Source: UBA2336 sp965227265 (GTDB lineage Bacteria > Bacteroidota > Bacteroidia > Cytophagales > Cyclobacteriaceae). Taken from it: DNA of 64,000 nt. Location: NCBI GenBank assembly GCA_965227265.1, contig OZ245738.1, forward strand, positions 248,001 through 312,000, given 5' to 3'. Below, piece by piece: positions 16,323 through 25,904 of the stretch; within the stretch, counting starts at the first letter, position 1; every line of letters begins with the position of its first letter. A program made the translations under genes and the position numbers. The notes below the pieces were generated by a model that was not told the DNA's origin, made no database searches, and saw only the letters and a program-made list of their open reading frames with translations.

Positions 16323-18491
16323 ATGAGCCTGAGAGATGAATCAAATGTTACGTTTTCGCTTGCCGCTGATTTCATCAATCACACCTCAAAATCGGTTTTC
16401 TTAACCGGTAAGGCCGGAACAGGTAAAACAACCTTTCTTAAATACATTTCGGAGAACACGTACAAGAACTTTGTAGTGGCTGCGCCAACGGGAGTAGCAG
16501 CGATTAATGCAGGCGGTGTAACGCTACATTCGTTATTCCAATTGCCTTTTGGGATTTATTTGCCGTTGCATCATACACCTGAATCATATTCAAGTGTTCA
16601 GATCACCACCCGAAGCACACTTTTTAAAAATCTTCAGCTAAGCAAAAGTAAACGCGACCTGCTTCAGGAGTTAGAACTGCTAATCATTGACGAAGTCAGT
16701 ATGGTTCGCTGCGACATGCTCGATGCTGTAGATGTGATCTTGAAAACAGTCCGCAAGAATCAACGACCCTTTGGTGGAGTTCAGGTTTTATTCATAGGTG
16801 ACCTATACCAGCTTTCCCCTGTGGCAAAAGGAGAAGAGTGGAAAATCTTACAAGAATATTATCAGAGCCAATACTTTTTTGATGCCAAGGTGATTCTTGA
16901 AAATCCCCCGCTGTGCATTGAGCTTAAAAAGATATATCGACAGAACGAGCAGGTTTTTATTAATCTATTGAACAATGTTCGCAATAACATTGCAACCACA
17001 CAAGATCTTGCATTGCTGAACTCACGATTAACAACTACAGAAAATACAGAAGGCTTTGTTACCTTAACAACACACAACGATAAAGCTAATGCCATTAATG
17101 TTCGTGAGCTTAATAAGCTACCAGGCAAAGGGCATGAGTTCTCAGCAACCATTCAAAATGAATTCTCCGACAAAAGTTACCCTACTGAATCGATCCTAAC
17201 CTTGAAAAAGGGTGCGCGGGTTATGTTTATTAAGAACGACACGAGTGAAGACAAGAAATACTACAACGGAAAGATTGCGACCGTGATGGGTATTGATGGA
17301 GATACAATAACCGTTGAATTTGATAAGGGCGGTGAACTTGAGCTGACGCAGGAAACCTGGCGTAACATCCGCTATCAATACAATAATGATACGGATGAAA
17401 TTGATGAGGAGGAACTTGGTTCCTTCACACAATTCCCAATCCGGTTAGCGTGGGCTATCACGATTCACAAAAGCCAGGGGCTTACGTTTCAGAATGCGAT
17501 TATCGATGCGGGTAATTCATTTGCAACCGGTCAGGTTTATGTAGCATTAAGCCGCTGTACATCACTGGATGGATTGGTTCTTCAAACACCAATAACACAA
17601 CAACAAATCAGCACCGATCCAAAAGTGATTGCGTATTCCCATCAACTAAAAGATGAGTTTGCGTTGGCTGATTTGCTCCAACGAGAGCGGGAAGTTTTTG
17701 AAAAACACCATTTCGTTAAGCTGTTCGATTTCAATAAAGTTACCCGCACACTTTCCGATTGGCAAGAAACGCTTACCACCAAAAAGAACGAAGCCTTAAA
17801 AGATACAATCCAACTCAGTCACGAACTTGTTAGGAATGCTATTGCGCTTGAAGAAGTATCGGTTAAAACACAATCGTGGATTGAACGGAAGTTTGATGAA
17901 GCGTATCAGCTGAATTCGTATGACAACCTTGTTGAAGGACTAAAGAAATCGGTAACGCATTTCAACTCGCTTTTATATGATGGACTTTTCGTGAAGCTTC
18001 AGCAGCATCACACGCAAGTGAAGTCGAAGGCTAAAATGAAGAAACATGTAAAAGCGCTCGAAGCAGTCACCTCGTTAATTGCTGCAAAGGCACTAAAACT
18101 TCGGCAGGCACAATGGAGAGAAGAAACATTGTTTTCCGGTAATGAAGAAAATTACATCAACACAGTAGAAAAGACTCCCAAAGAAAAAGTCAGCAGCGCT
18201 GCCGAAACTTATTCATTATATATGCGTGAACGAGACATTGAAAGGGTTGCTCAAATTCGAGGTCTTGCAATTTCCACGATTGAATCGCATTTAGTTGGTT
18301 TTGTAAAATCTGGCGAGTTGGCCGTTGAAAAAGTAGTTGATCCTGATAAAATAAAGGAAATCACCAAGGTCAGTGAGAAAACAGGAGCTACCTCTGCGTC
18401 CTTTCTGAAAAATGCTTTGGGTGAGAATTATTCCTACAATGAAATCCGGGCGGTGATGTATCATTTGGAAAGATTGAAATCCGCTGTCTGA
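16323..18491 (+). CDS. Pif1/RecD-like SF1 helicase with C-terminal RecQ-type HTH domain
   Basis: A 722-residue protein. The helicase core has Walker A GKAGTGKTTFLKYI (about 27-40), Walker B IIDEVSMVRCDMLDAVD, motif III FIGDLYQLSPV, and late motifs AITIHKSQGLTF and GQVYVALSRC, typical of Pif1/RecD superfamily 1B enzymes. The rest (about 430-620) is helical and charged. It ends in a winged-helix segment with ERDIERVAQIRGLAISTIES, the HTH found at RecQ C termini. A 5'-3' DNA helicase role in replication or repair is family inference. The gene is preceded by an exact -7 box and a hairpin repeat, and followed by typA with its own promoter. Confidence 0.9.
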   Translation: MSLRDESNVTFSLAADFINHTSKSVFLTGKAGTGKTTFLKYISENTYKNFVVAAPTGVAAINAGGVTLHSLFQLPFGIYLPLHHTPESYSSVQITTRSTLFKNLQLSKSKRDLLQELELLIIDEVSMVRCDMLDAVDVILKTVRKNQRPFGGVQVLFIGDLYQLSPVAKGEEWKILQEYYQSQYFFDAKVILENPPLCIELKKIYRQNEQVFINLLNNVRNNIATTQDLALLNSRLTTTENTEGFVTLTTHNDKANAINVRELNKLPGKGHEFSATIQNEFSDKSYPTESILTLKKGARVMFIKNDTSEDKKYYNGKIATVMGIDGDTITVEFDKGGELELTQETWRNIRYQYNNDTDEIDEEELGSFTQFPIRLAWAITIHKSQGLTFQNAIIDAGNSFATGQVYVALSRCTSLDGLVLQTPITQQQISTDPKVIAYSHQLKDEFALADLLQREREVFEKHHFVKLFDFNKVTRTLSDWQETLTTKKNEALKDTIQLSHELVRNAIALEEVSVKTQSWIERKFDEAYQLNSYDNLVEGLKKSVTHFNSLLYDGLFVKLQQHHTQVKSKAKMKKHVKALEAVTSLIAAKALKLRQAQWREETLFSGNEENYINTVEKTPKEKVSSAAETYSLYMRERDIERVAQIRGLAISTIESHLVGFVKSGELAVEKVVDPDKIKEITKVSEKTGATSASFLKNALGENYSYNEIRAVMYHLERLKSAV

Positions 18492-18596
18492 TCCTGCCCG
18501 CGTTTCCACCAACTATCGGATAATTTGCTTCGTTAAGCCTCTGTTACCAATCCAATTTTAAAGTTTTCCCGACCTGCTTTTTACAGTTATTAACCG

Positions 18597-18604
18597 TATC
18601 TTTG
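18597..18604 (+). promoter_or_regulatory. -7 promoter box for typA
   Basis: TATCTTTG is an exact TAnnTTTG match, 47 bases before the ATG at 18652; this leaves a normal leader of about 40 bases. Confidence 0.65.
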
Positions 18605-18651
18605 CGCCCTCAAACAGTAAAAAACATAGAATAAACGAGGATTTTGAGGTT

Positions 18652-20457
18652 ATGGAAGCATCGAAGATCAGGAACATCGCCATTATTGCACACGTTGACC
18701 ACGGTAAAACCACATTGGTTGACAAACTTTTACATGCCGGTCACTTATTTAAAGACCACGAGAATCCTGGCGAGCTGATCATGGATAGCAACGACCTGGA
18801 ACGGGAACGTGGAATAACAATTCTTGCGAAAAACGTTTCGGTGCGTTACAAAGACTACAAAATCAACGTAATCGATACTCCGGGCCACAGTGACTTTGGT
18901 GGAGAAGTTGAACGCGTATTAAACATGGCCGATGGCTGTCTATTATTAGTAGATGCATTCGAAGGCCCGATGCCACAAACTCGTTTCGTATTGCAAAAAG
19001 CATTACAACTTGGCTTAAAGCCAATTGTTGTTATCAATAAAGTAGACAAGAAAAACTGTACACCTGACGAAGTGCATGAGCAAGTATTTGAGCTTATGTT
19101 TTCATTGGATGCAACAGAAGATCAGTTGAACTTCCCTACATTCTACGGTTCAGCGAAAAATGGCTGGATGAGCACAGATTGGAAAAAAGAAACAACCGAT
19201 ATCACGCCATTATTGGAAGGAATTCTTGAATTTATTCCGGAACCTAAAATCGATCAGGGTCTTACGCAGATGATGATCACCTCATTGGAGTATTCAGCGT
19301 ACATTGGTCGTGTTGCGATCGGACGCGTTCAGCGTGGCGTAGTTAAGCCCGGCCAGCAGATTGTATTGATCAAGCGTGATGGAAAAATCTCCAAGACGCG
19401 TATTAAAGAGGTTTATGTATTCGAAGGCTTCGATAAGAAGAAAGTAGAAGAAGTAAAAGCCGGAGAAATCTGTGCCTTGGTTGGATTAGAAGGTTTTGAG
19501 ATTGGCGATACCGTTGCCGATCCTGAAAAGCCGGATGCCTTGAAAGCAATTTCAATTGACGAGCCTACGATGAGTATGCTCTTCACGATCAACAACTCTC
19601 CTTTCTATGCAAAAGAAGGAAAGCTTGTTACGTCACGTCACATCCGGGAACGGTTAGAGAAAGAATTAGAAAAAAATCTCGCATTGCGTTTAGGTGATAC
19701 AGGTTCTGCCGATAGCTTCATGGTATTTGGCCGTGGTGTTCTTCACTTGTCCGTATTGATTGAAACAATGCGCAGAGAGGGCTATGAATTACAAATTGGT
19801 CAGCCACAGGTTATCTTCAAGGAAATCGATGGTGTGAAGAGCGAACCAATGGAAGAGCTAACGATTGACTTACCGGAAGTAGTTGCTGGTAAAGCAATCG
19901 AAACCGTATCGCAACGTAAAGGTGAAATGTTAAACATGGAACCGAAAGGCGATCGTATGATTCTGAAATTTATGATTCCCTCACGCGGCATCATGGGCTT
20001 GAGAAATTATTTATTGAACGTAACTGCGGGTGAAGCAATCGTTACACACCGCTTTAAAGAATATCAGCCATACAAAGGAGAGATTCCAGGACGTATCAAC
20101 GGATCGTTGATCGTGATGGAAATGGGTGAAGCTATTGCCTACAGCTTGCACAACTTGCAGGATCGAGGTAAGTTCTTCATCAACCCGGGCGAAGAAGTTT
20201 ATGAAGGCCAGGTAATCGGTGAACACAGCCGTAATGGTGACCTTGTAATTAACGTTACAAAAACCAAGAAGCTTACCAACATGCGTGCTTCCGGTTCGGA
20301 CGAGAAGATGAAAATTGCGCCTCCGTTGAAACATACACTGGAAGAAGCACTTGAATATATTCAAGCTGACGAGTACGTTGAAGTAACGCCAAAATCTATT
20401 CGTCTCCGGAAAATTTACCTGAACGAGAACGACCGTAAACGTTACGGAAAGAACTAA
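18652..20457 (+). CDS. typA: Translational GTPase TypA/BipA
   Basis: A 601-residue protein, the standard family length. G1 AHVDHGKTTLVDKL, the G2 region RERGITILAKN, G3 DTPGHSDFGGEVERV and G4 NKVDKKN are all intact. Domains II, III and V follow, with the BipA-specific C-terminal domain from about residue 480 (SLHNLQDRGKFFINPGEEVY, ENDRKRYGKN end). BipA binds the 70S ribosome and assists 50S assembly and cold or stress adaptation. A strong -7 box lies upstream and a strong terminator lies downstream, so it is a single-gene unit. Confidence 0.98.
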   Translation: MEASKIRNIAIIAHVDHGKTTLVDKLLHAGHLFKDHENPGELIMDSNDLERERGITILAKNVSVRYKDYKINVIDTPGHSDFGGEVERVLNMADGCLLLVDAFEGPMPQTRFVLQKALQLGLKPIVVINKVDKKNCTPDEVHEQVFELMFSLDATEDQLNFPTFYGSAKNGWMSTDWKKETTDITPLLEGILEFIPEPKIDQGLTQMMITSLEYSAYIGRVAIGRVQRGVVKPGQQIVLIKRDGKISKTRIKEVYVFEGFDKKKVEEVKAGEICALVGLEGFEIGDTVADPEKPDALKAISIDEPTMSMLFTINNSPFYAKEGKLVTSRHIRERLEKELEKNLALRLGDTGSADSFMVFGRGVLHLSVLIETMRREGYELQIGQPQVIFKEIDGVKSEPMEELTIDLPEVVAGKAIETVSQRKGEMLNMEPKGDRMILKFMIPSRGIMGLRNYLLNVTAGEAIVTHRFKEYQPYKGEIPGRINGSLIVMEMGEAIAYSLHNLQDRGKFFINPGEEVYEGQVIGEHSRNGDLVINVTKTKKLTNMRASGSDEKMKIAPPLKHTLEEALEYIQADEYVEVTPKSIRLRKIYLNENDRKRYGKN

Positions 20458-20488
20458 TGACCTTTCAGAAATCATAAAAAAAAACACG

Positions 20489-20515
20489 AACGCGCCTTTG
20501 CTGGCGCGTTTTTGT
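20489..20515 (+). terminator. Rho-independent terminator of typA
   Basis: Perfect 8-base stem AACGCGCC/GGCGCGTT with loop tttgct, followed by TTTGTTTT. It begins 32 bases after the typA stop; an A run precedes it. Confidence 0.88.
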
Positions 20516-20531
20516 TTTCAGGTAACTGATT

Positions 20532-20560
20532 TTTGAAGGCCGAACAACATATTATCTTTA
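20532..20560 (+). promoter_or_regulatory. Promoter of guaA (TTTG – 17 bases – TATCTTTA)
   Basis: A -33-like TTTG at 20532-20535 and a -7-like TATCTTTA at 20553-20560 (last base off consensus). The box ends 6 bases before the guaA ATG, so the mRNA should be leaderless or nearly so. Confidence 0.6.
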
Positions 20561-20566
20561 CACCCC

Positions 20567-22096
20567 ATGTCACAGCAAATTCTTATTCTCGACTTTGGTT
20601 CCCAGTACACCCAGCTGATCGCGCGCAGGGTTCGCGAATTAAACGTGTATTGTGAAATCCATCCATTCAATAAAATACCCACGCTCACACCCGATATTAA
20701 AGGTGTAATTCTTTCCGGCAGTCCGTGCTCCGTTCGCGATGAAGGTTCACCTGATGTTGACCTAAGCTTGTTTAACGGAAAAGTGCCGGTGCTTGGAGTT
20801 TGTTATGGCGCACAATTGATGGCTCAGCGCAATGGTGGAAACGTAATCGCGTCAAAAATCCGTGAATACGGAAGGGCCAAGCTCACCACCGTTGATCAGC
20901 ACAATGAATTATTGAAAGAAATTTCATTGGACTCACAAGTATGGATGTCGCATGCCGATACGATTGATAAAGTACCAGACAGCTTTGAGATTATTGCCAG
21001 CACACCTTCGGTGAAAGTTGCAGCTTTTCAAATGAAAGGTTTGCCGGTTTATGGAATTCAATTTCATCCGGAAGTGACGCATACAACTGAAGGAAAAAAC
21101 TTGCTCCGAAATTTTGTTGTAAACATTTGTAAATGCGAACAAGATTGGACACCCGATCAATTTGTTGACTCTACAGTTGCTGATCTGAAAGCAAAGTTAG
21201 GTAATGACAAAGTTGTGATGGCGTTGTCAGGCGGAGTAGACTCAACAGTCGCTGCCGTATTAGTTCACAAAGCAATTGGCAAAAACCTGCATTGCATTTT
21301 TGTAGATAACGGTTTGCTGCGTAAAGATGAGTTTGAAAATGTATTGAAATCCTACGAAGGAATGGGATTGAACATCAAAGGTGTTGATGCGAAGGATTTA
21401 TTTTATACATCTTTAAAAGGCTTGACAGAACCTGAATCGAAACGCAAAGCCATTGGTAAATCTTTTATTGACGTATTCGATCAGGAGTCGCATAAGATCA
21501 GTGACGTGAAATGGTTGGGCCAGGGAACGATCTATCCAGATATTATTGAATCGGTATCGGTTAAAGGCCCTAGTGTTACAATCAAGTCACACCACAACGT
21601 TGGCGGACTTCCCGCCAAGATGAAATTGAAAGTTGTCGAACCGTTGAACACCTTATTTAAAGACGAAGTGCGAATTGTAGGAAAGGCTCTGGGTATTGAT
21701 CCTAGTATCCTTGGTCGCCATCCTTTCCCGGGACCAGGCCTTGGCATCCGCATATTAAGTGATATTACAGCCGAAAAAGTGCGCATATTGCAGGAAGTCG
21801 ATTCTATCTTCATTGGCGGCTTGCGGCAGCATAACTTGTACGACAAAGTGTGGCAAGCCGGAGCGATGCTTCTACCCGTACAATCGGTGGGCGTAATGGG
21901 CGATGAACGTACCTATGAAAATGTAGTGGCATTGCGTGCCGTAACCAGCACCGATGGCATGACAGCTGACTGGGCGCATTTACCATACGAGTTTCTGGCG
22001 GAAGTGTCGAGCGATATTATTAATAAAGTAAAAGGTGTTAATCGGGTGGTCTACGATATCAGTTCCAAGCCACCAGCAACCATTGAATGGGAATAA
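20567..22096 (+). CDS. guaA: GMP synthase (glutamine-hydrolysing)
   Basis: A 509-residue bifunctional enzyme. An N-terminal class I glutamine amidotransferase domain has GVCYGAQLMA (nucleophile Cys) and the GIQFHPEVTHT His/Glu pair. The ATP-pyrophosphatase P-loop SGGVDSTVAAVL starts at about residue 221. The C-terminal dimerisation domain has RHPFPGPGLGIRIL and ends KPPATIEWE, the conserved terminus. It converts XMP to GMP in purine synthesis. The start is firm because MSQQILILDFGSQYTQLIAR is the family N terminus. The gene is followed after 11 bases by a secreted TPR protein, an unusual partner. Confidence 0.99.
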   Translation: MSQQILILDFGSQYTQLIARRVRELNVYCEIHPFNKIPTLTPDIKGVILSGSPCSVRDEGSPDVDLSLFNGKVPVLGVCYGAQLMAQRNGGNVIASKIREYGRAKLTTVDQHNELLKEISLDSQVWMSHADTIDKVPDSFEIIASTPSVKVAAFQMKGLPVYGIQFHPEVTHTTEGKNLLRNFVVNICKCEQDWTPDQFVDSTVADLKAKLGNDKVVMALSGGVDSTVAAVLVHKAIGKNLHCIFVDNGLLRKDEFENVLKSYEGMGLNIKGVDAKDLFYTSLKGLTEPESKRKAIGKSFIDVFDQESHKISDVKWLGQGTIYPDIIESVSVKGPSVTIKSHHNVGGLPAKMKLKVVEPLNTLFKDEVRIVGKALGIDPSILGRHPFPGPGLGIRILSDITAEKVRILQEVDSIFIGGLRQHNLYDKVWQAGAMLLPVQSVGVMGDERTYENVVALRAVTSTDGMTADWAHLPYEFLAEVSSDIINKVKGVNRVVYDISSKPPATIEWE

Positions 22097-22107
22097 AAAG
22101 TTATTAG

Positions 22108-23865
22108 ATGTATAAAGCTGTTAGAAATTTTGTTGTTGCCATTATTGTCAATTGCCTGTTGTTAATTGTCAATTATTCTTATGCTCAAACAACAAATTAT
22201 ACACAGCAATATACAATTGCTAAAAAGCTCTACACCGATGGTAAGTATAACCTGGCGATGGAAAGCTTTAAAAAACTCATTCCGTACGATCCGAATAATC
22301 CGTATCGCGAGTATGCTTCCTTCTATTATGCGTTAAGTGCTTACAACCAAAATTTCAAGGCTGTTGCAAAAGACATGTTCGGTCAGATTAAAACGTTGTA
22401 TCCAACCTGGGATAAAATGGATGAGGTGAACATCTGGCTCGCGAAAATTCATTTTGATAACAAAGATTATTTCCAGGGATTAAAGCTTTTAAGTGCGCTG
22501 AAGAATGAGAAGACTCAAAAAGAGATTTCTGATCTGAAGAAGCAAGCGATCGGTCAGATTCAGGATATAGAAACACTGAAGATGATGCTGGAGGAATATC
22601 CGAAAGATGCAGTTATCGGAGAGCGACTGGCTCGCGAGGTTTCAAAAAATCAAACTCAACCGGAAGATCAAAAATTACTGGAATCACTTATTAGCAGATT
22701 CGACCTCAAGAAAACGGACTATATAGTAAAAACACCAGAGACGATTCATAAAGATGTATACACAGTTTCTGTCTTGTTTCCGTTTGTGGTGAGCACAATT
22801 GATGTTTCAACAAGCCGCAAGCGCAACCAATTTGTACTGGATTTGTACGAAGGTATGATGCTGGCTGTAGATACACTTGCCAAACAAGGTGTTAAAATAA
22901 GTCTGCGCGCCTACGACACCGAACGTAACCCGGAACGCATCAAGAGCTTATTGCTCATGCGCGAATTAAAAAGCAGTGACATGATTGTCGGGCCGCTGTT
23001 CCTGGAAGAAAACTCCATGATCCAGCAATATTCAAATGTTAACCAGATTAATCTTTTCAATCCGATATCTAACAATTACGATCTGATCAAGGATAACTTT
23101 TATGGCTTTCTGTTTCAACCTTCTTATGAAACATTAGGCAGTCAGTCAGCTGAATACCTGGCTTCTGTAAAGAAGAACAAAAAGTGTATGGTGTTTTATG
23201 GTGATACAAAACGCGACTCAACGCTGGCAGCAAGCTTTGTTTCAAAAGCACAACAATCAGGTCTGAAAATTTTACGCTCAGAAAAAGTGACTAAGGAAAC
23301 TTCCCGGAAAATCCTCGAGATTCTCGCAACTCCAACCGAGCTTGATGAGTTTAAATATCCTAAACAATTCACCTTGCCAAAAGACAGCCTTGGTTCAGTA
23401 TTTGTAGCGTCAGATGATCCCTTGATTTATACGAAAGTGATCAGTAGTGTCGAAACCCGCAAAGATTCAGTAACCATTGTAGGTTCAGAAGTGTGGCTCG
23501 ATCAGGCTTCAGTTGATTACTCTAAATATGAATCGTTAAAGATTGTGTTGTATGGTCCTAATTTTTCGGCTGAAAGTAATCCCGCTTACCGTGCTTTTCA
23601 GCGAAGATTTGTAAAAGAACATGGCCGTAATTCAAGTGCATCGACTTACACGAACTACGCAAAAGTTGGTTATGACTTTATGCTGTTTGTCGGTAACACA
23701 TTGAAAAAGCATGGCGTTTATTTTCAGGATGCCATCAGTAAAAACAAACAAGTTCCCGGGTATCTTATCGGGGGTTATGATTTTACAGGGAGCCGAACAA
23801 ATCAATATGTTCCGTTTATAGAATTTAAGAACGGTAAACTTGTTGAAATTCCGCGCAAGTTTTAA
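22108..23865 (+). CDS. Secreted TPR plus periplasmic ligand-binding (LpoA/LivJ-like) protein
   Basis: A 585-residue protein with a signal peptide (about residues 1-27, ending SYAQTT). Residues about 30-190 are TPR-like helices (AKKLYTDGKYNLAMESFKKL; YREYASFYYALSAYN). From about 215 a type 1 periplasmic binding fold begins (VSVLFPFVVSTID). It contains SSDMIVGPLFLEEN and GKNP-like hinge regions, and ends with GGYDFTGSRTNQYVPFIEFK. This layout resembles amino-acid ABC receptors and LpoA-type activators of penicillin-binding proteins; the role in cell-wall synthesis is inferred only. No ABC permease is nearby. It probably shares the guaA transcript. Confidence 0.8.
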   Translation: MYKAVRNFVVAIIVNCLLLIVNYSYAQTTNYTQQYTIAKKLYTDGKYNLAMESFKKLIPYDPNNPYREYASFYYALSAYNQNFKAVAKDMFGQIKTLYPTWDKMDEVNIWLAKIHFDNKDYFQGLKLLSALKNEKTQKEISDLKKQAIGQIQDIETLKMMLEEYPKDAVIGERLAREVSKNQTQPEDQKLLESLISRFDLKKTDYIVKTPETIHKDVYTVSVLFPFVVSTIDVSTSRKRNQFVLDLYEGMMLAVDTLAKQGVKISLRAYDTERNPERIKSLLLMRELKSSDMIVGPLFLEENSMIQQYSNVNQINLFNPISNNYDLIKDNFYGFLFQPSYETLGSQSAEYLASVKKNKKCMVFYGDTKRDSTLAASFVSKAQQSGLKILRSEKVTKETSRKILEILATPTELDEFKYPKQFTLPKDSLGSVFVASDDPLIYTKVISSVETRKDSVTIVGSEVWLDQASVDYSKYESLKIVLYGPNFSAESNPAYRAFQRRFVKEHGRNSSASTYTNYAKVGYDFMLFVGNTLKKHGVYFQDAISKNKQVPGYLIGGYDFTGSRTNQYVPFIEFKNGKLVEIPRKF

Positions 23866-24683
23866 ATTCGAAAAGATAATCCTACATAGATTCTGGTAGG
23901 TGCTTCATCCACAAGGCCAATATTTGTCGCAACGTCAACTTTAACATTGTCGCCAACATTATAAATCAAGCCGCCATTCGCGGTAAAGATTGGGACTTCA
24001 GAAGTAATTACAGCCTGTCCTTCCACATAGAAATCAAAATTACCAGCAAGTGTTCCTCCAAATACAATTGTTTGTAAATAGCTGAGCTCATGATTGCCAT
24101 CTTCATCGGGAACAAAATCAAATTGAAACTGTGCACCCGCAGCATAGTCATCATTGATATCATATGAAAAGGGGAAACCAATACCATAAACAATATAACT
24201 ATCTACCGAAGACGTGGGTAAGGTGATATACGGAATCATTCCCAGCGCTGTTCGGGTATTACCATTATTTCCCCAGAAGTTATGCTTGAGCCGGATGGTT
24301 GTATTACCGTATCCCTTTTCATACGTCTCGCCTTCATTATCCTGGTAAATATTGTATAGTTCAAGTCCAATGTGAATATCCCACGAATCAGATAAACCCA
24401 TTTTATAAAGACCGTTGAAAACATTAAATGCACGTGCATCACTTAGTTGAGTTGTTCTAATCATTTTAAACAGGTCGCCTTCAAATTGAAAATGTCCGGC
24501 ATCCACTGTTATGGGCGATTCGGTAACATCTGGCCGGTCGATGCTAAAGTCACGCATTTCATTTTTAGGAACGGGATTGAACAGATTATTGGACCGTTTA
24601 CTTTCTGACTCATTTTCCTGGGCACTCGCGGCAAAACCAGTTAAGCAGAAGAGTGAAATAAGATGTGTTTGAATACGTTTCAT
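23862..24683 (-). CDS. Outer-membrane beta-barrel, 'transporter' (phenol MetA-type) family
   Basis: A 273-residue protein with signal peptide MKRIQTHLISLFCLTGFAASAQ. The mature part has the family signature FSIDRPDVTESPITVDAGHFQFEG. Alternating beta-strand segments follow, with the final strand ending TRIYVGLSFRI, an aromatic/hydrophobic C terminus fitting outer-membrane insertion. The family resembles phenol-degradation MetA proteins, but the transported compound is unknown. It is convergent with the preceding gene; their ends overlap by four bases, and no terminator was identified. Confidence 0.75.
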   Translation of the reverse strand: MKRIQTHLISLFCLTGFAASAQENESESKRSNNLFNPVPKNEMRDFSIDRPDVTESPITVDAGHFQFEGDLFKMIRTTQLSDARAFNVFNGLYKMGLSDSWDIHIGLELYNIYQDNEGETYEKGYGNTTIRLKHNFWGNNGNTRTALGMIPYITLPTSSVDSYIVYGIGFPFSYDINDDYAAGAQFQFDFVPDEDGNHELSYLQTIVFGGTLAGNFDFYVEGQAVITSEVPIFTANGGLIYNVGDNVKVDVATNIGLVDEAPTRIYVGLSFRI

Positions 24684-24848
24684 GGATACAAGATGATAAA
24701 ATTTAGACTAACCTAAAAATTTATTTTTAGTACCCTTATATCCATTTTAAGCAAAATAGAATAATCTATTACATGGAGTTCGGCAGGCTGGTTATGAGAG
24801 CCTGTTTATCGGTATATATTTATTATTTTTACGTGTTATCGCATTTTT

Positions 24849-25898
24849 ATGGCGTCAGTTTACAGGTTTTTAGTCTTCTTTTTGTTGCTTGTACTTCCCG
24901 GATTGGTGATTGCTCAGGGCGAGCGTGGGGACAAGAGCGCGGTTACGTTTGAAGAGCTTTATGACGAACCGTATAACATAAACAAGCTGTTTGTGCATTT
25001 ACAGCCGCTTTACGGAGAAATCTTTGCTACAAACATCAATGCCGGGTTTGGCCTTCAGGCAGAATATAACATAAAGAATAAGGTCGATCTGCGCGCAAAT
25101 TTCAGGTCAACCTATGGCAGCAAGTTTTTTGATCTCAACCGTGAGCAAGGCAGACGCACCAGCGAGGTAGAAAACCGTCAGAAACCGTTTAACTACTTTG
25201 AATTTGGCGGAACTTATCACATCAAGGATTTTGAAAAAAGTTCGAATACAAAAGTTGTTCTCTATAAGAAAAGCTATACCGGCAGTAAATGGGCTGCGCG
25301 TGTTCCATTAAATGCAGAAGTGCCGTGTAAAGTTCGCCAGGTTATTGGTGGCCGGTTAGGTGCAACCGTTTGGCAAAGCACGATTGATGTTAATAACATT
25401 GCTAAAAAGCAGGGCTTAACGAATGCTGACTTTAAAGATGAAGCGGGCGGAACGTTACTCCAAGCCGGATTGGATAATGCAGAAGTTGATGAAGATATAA
25501 CTGTATTTTCAAATGTTTCAACTGCGGGACTCTATGTAGGAGGATCTTTTAGCTGGATTCGCAATGCTGCTTTTAGCTTCGATAAATATGAAGGGGGAGT
25601 AGACGATCTTATCCTCACCACATACGTTGATCTTTTAATTGCTCCGCGTGTTAAACTAGATGATATTTTTTACCAGGGCACTTCGTATGATATCAGTCCG
25701 TTGAGCACCAAGAAGATCGGTTTCCGTGCCGGCATTGAAGGTAAATTCAATCGCACATTAAGCTGGGCCTATGGCGGAGAGATTGGGTATCGCCCGGGTA
25801 TTGACGGCCGCATGTTTTATGCACTGATCAAAATCAGCTTCCCGGTTTTCGGAACCAACCTCGATTACAAAGTTGAGTCATTCGAGAAAGGCAAATAA
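24849..25898 (+). CDS. Secreted outer-membrane protein of unknown function
   Basis: A 349-residue protein with signal peptide MASVYRFLVFFLLLVLPGLVIAQ. The mature part reads as repeated beta strands (NINAGFGLQAEYNIKNKVDL; KIGFRAGIEGKFNRTLSWAYGG; LIKISFPVFGTNLDYKV), giving a predicted outer-membrane barrel. No family was recognised. It is 6 bases upstream of hutI on the same strand; this pairing could mean a link to histidine or imidazole-derivative use, but it may be only incidental co-transcription. Confidence 0.65.
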   Translation: MASVYRFLVFFLLLVLPGLVIAQGERGDKSAVTFEELYDEPYNINKLFVHLQPLYGEIFATNINAGFGLQAEYNIKNKVDLRANFRSTYGSKFFDLNREQGRRTSEVENRQKPFNYFEFGGTYHIKDFEKSSNTKVVLYKKSYTGSKWAARVPLNAEVPCKVRQVIGGRLGATVWQSTIDVNNIAKKQGLTNADFKDEAGGTLLQAGLDNAEVDEDITVFSNVSTAGLYVGGSFSWIRNAAFSFDKYEGGVDDLILTTYVDLLIAPRVKLDDIFYQGTSYDISPLSTKKIGFRAGIEGKFNRTLSWAYGGEIGYRPGIDGRMFYALIKISFPVFGTNLDYKVESFEKGK

Positions 25899-25904
25899 TA
25901 TCCT

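Noticed and set aside
20011..20487. 158-codon minus-strand frame over the end of typA
   Set aside because: A Phe/Val-rich shadow frame of a conserved GTPase; it would also cross the typA terminator.
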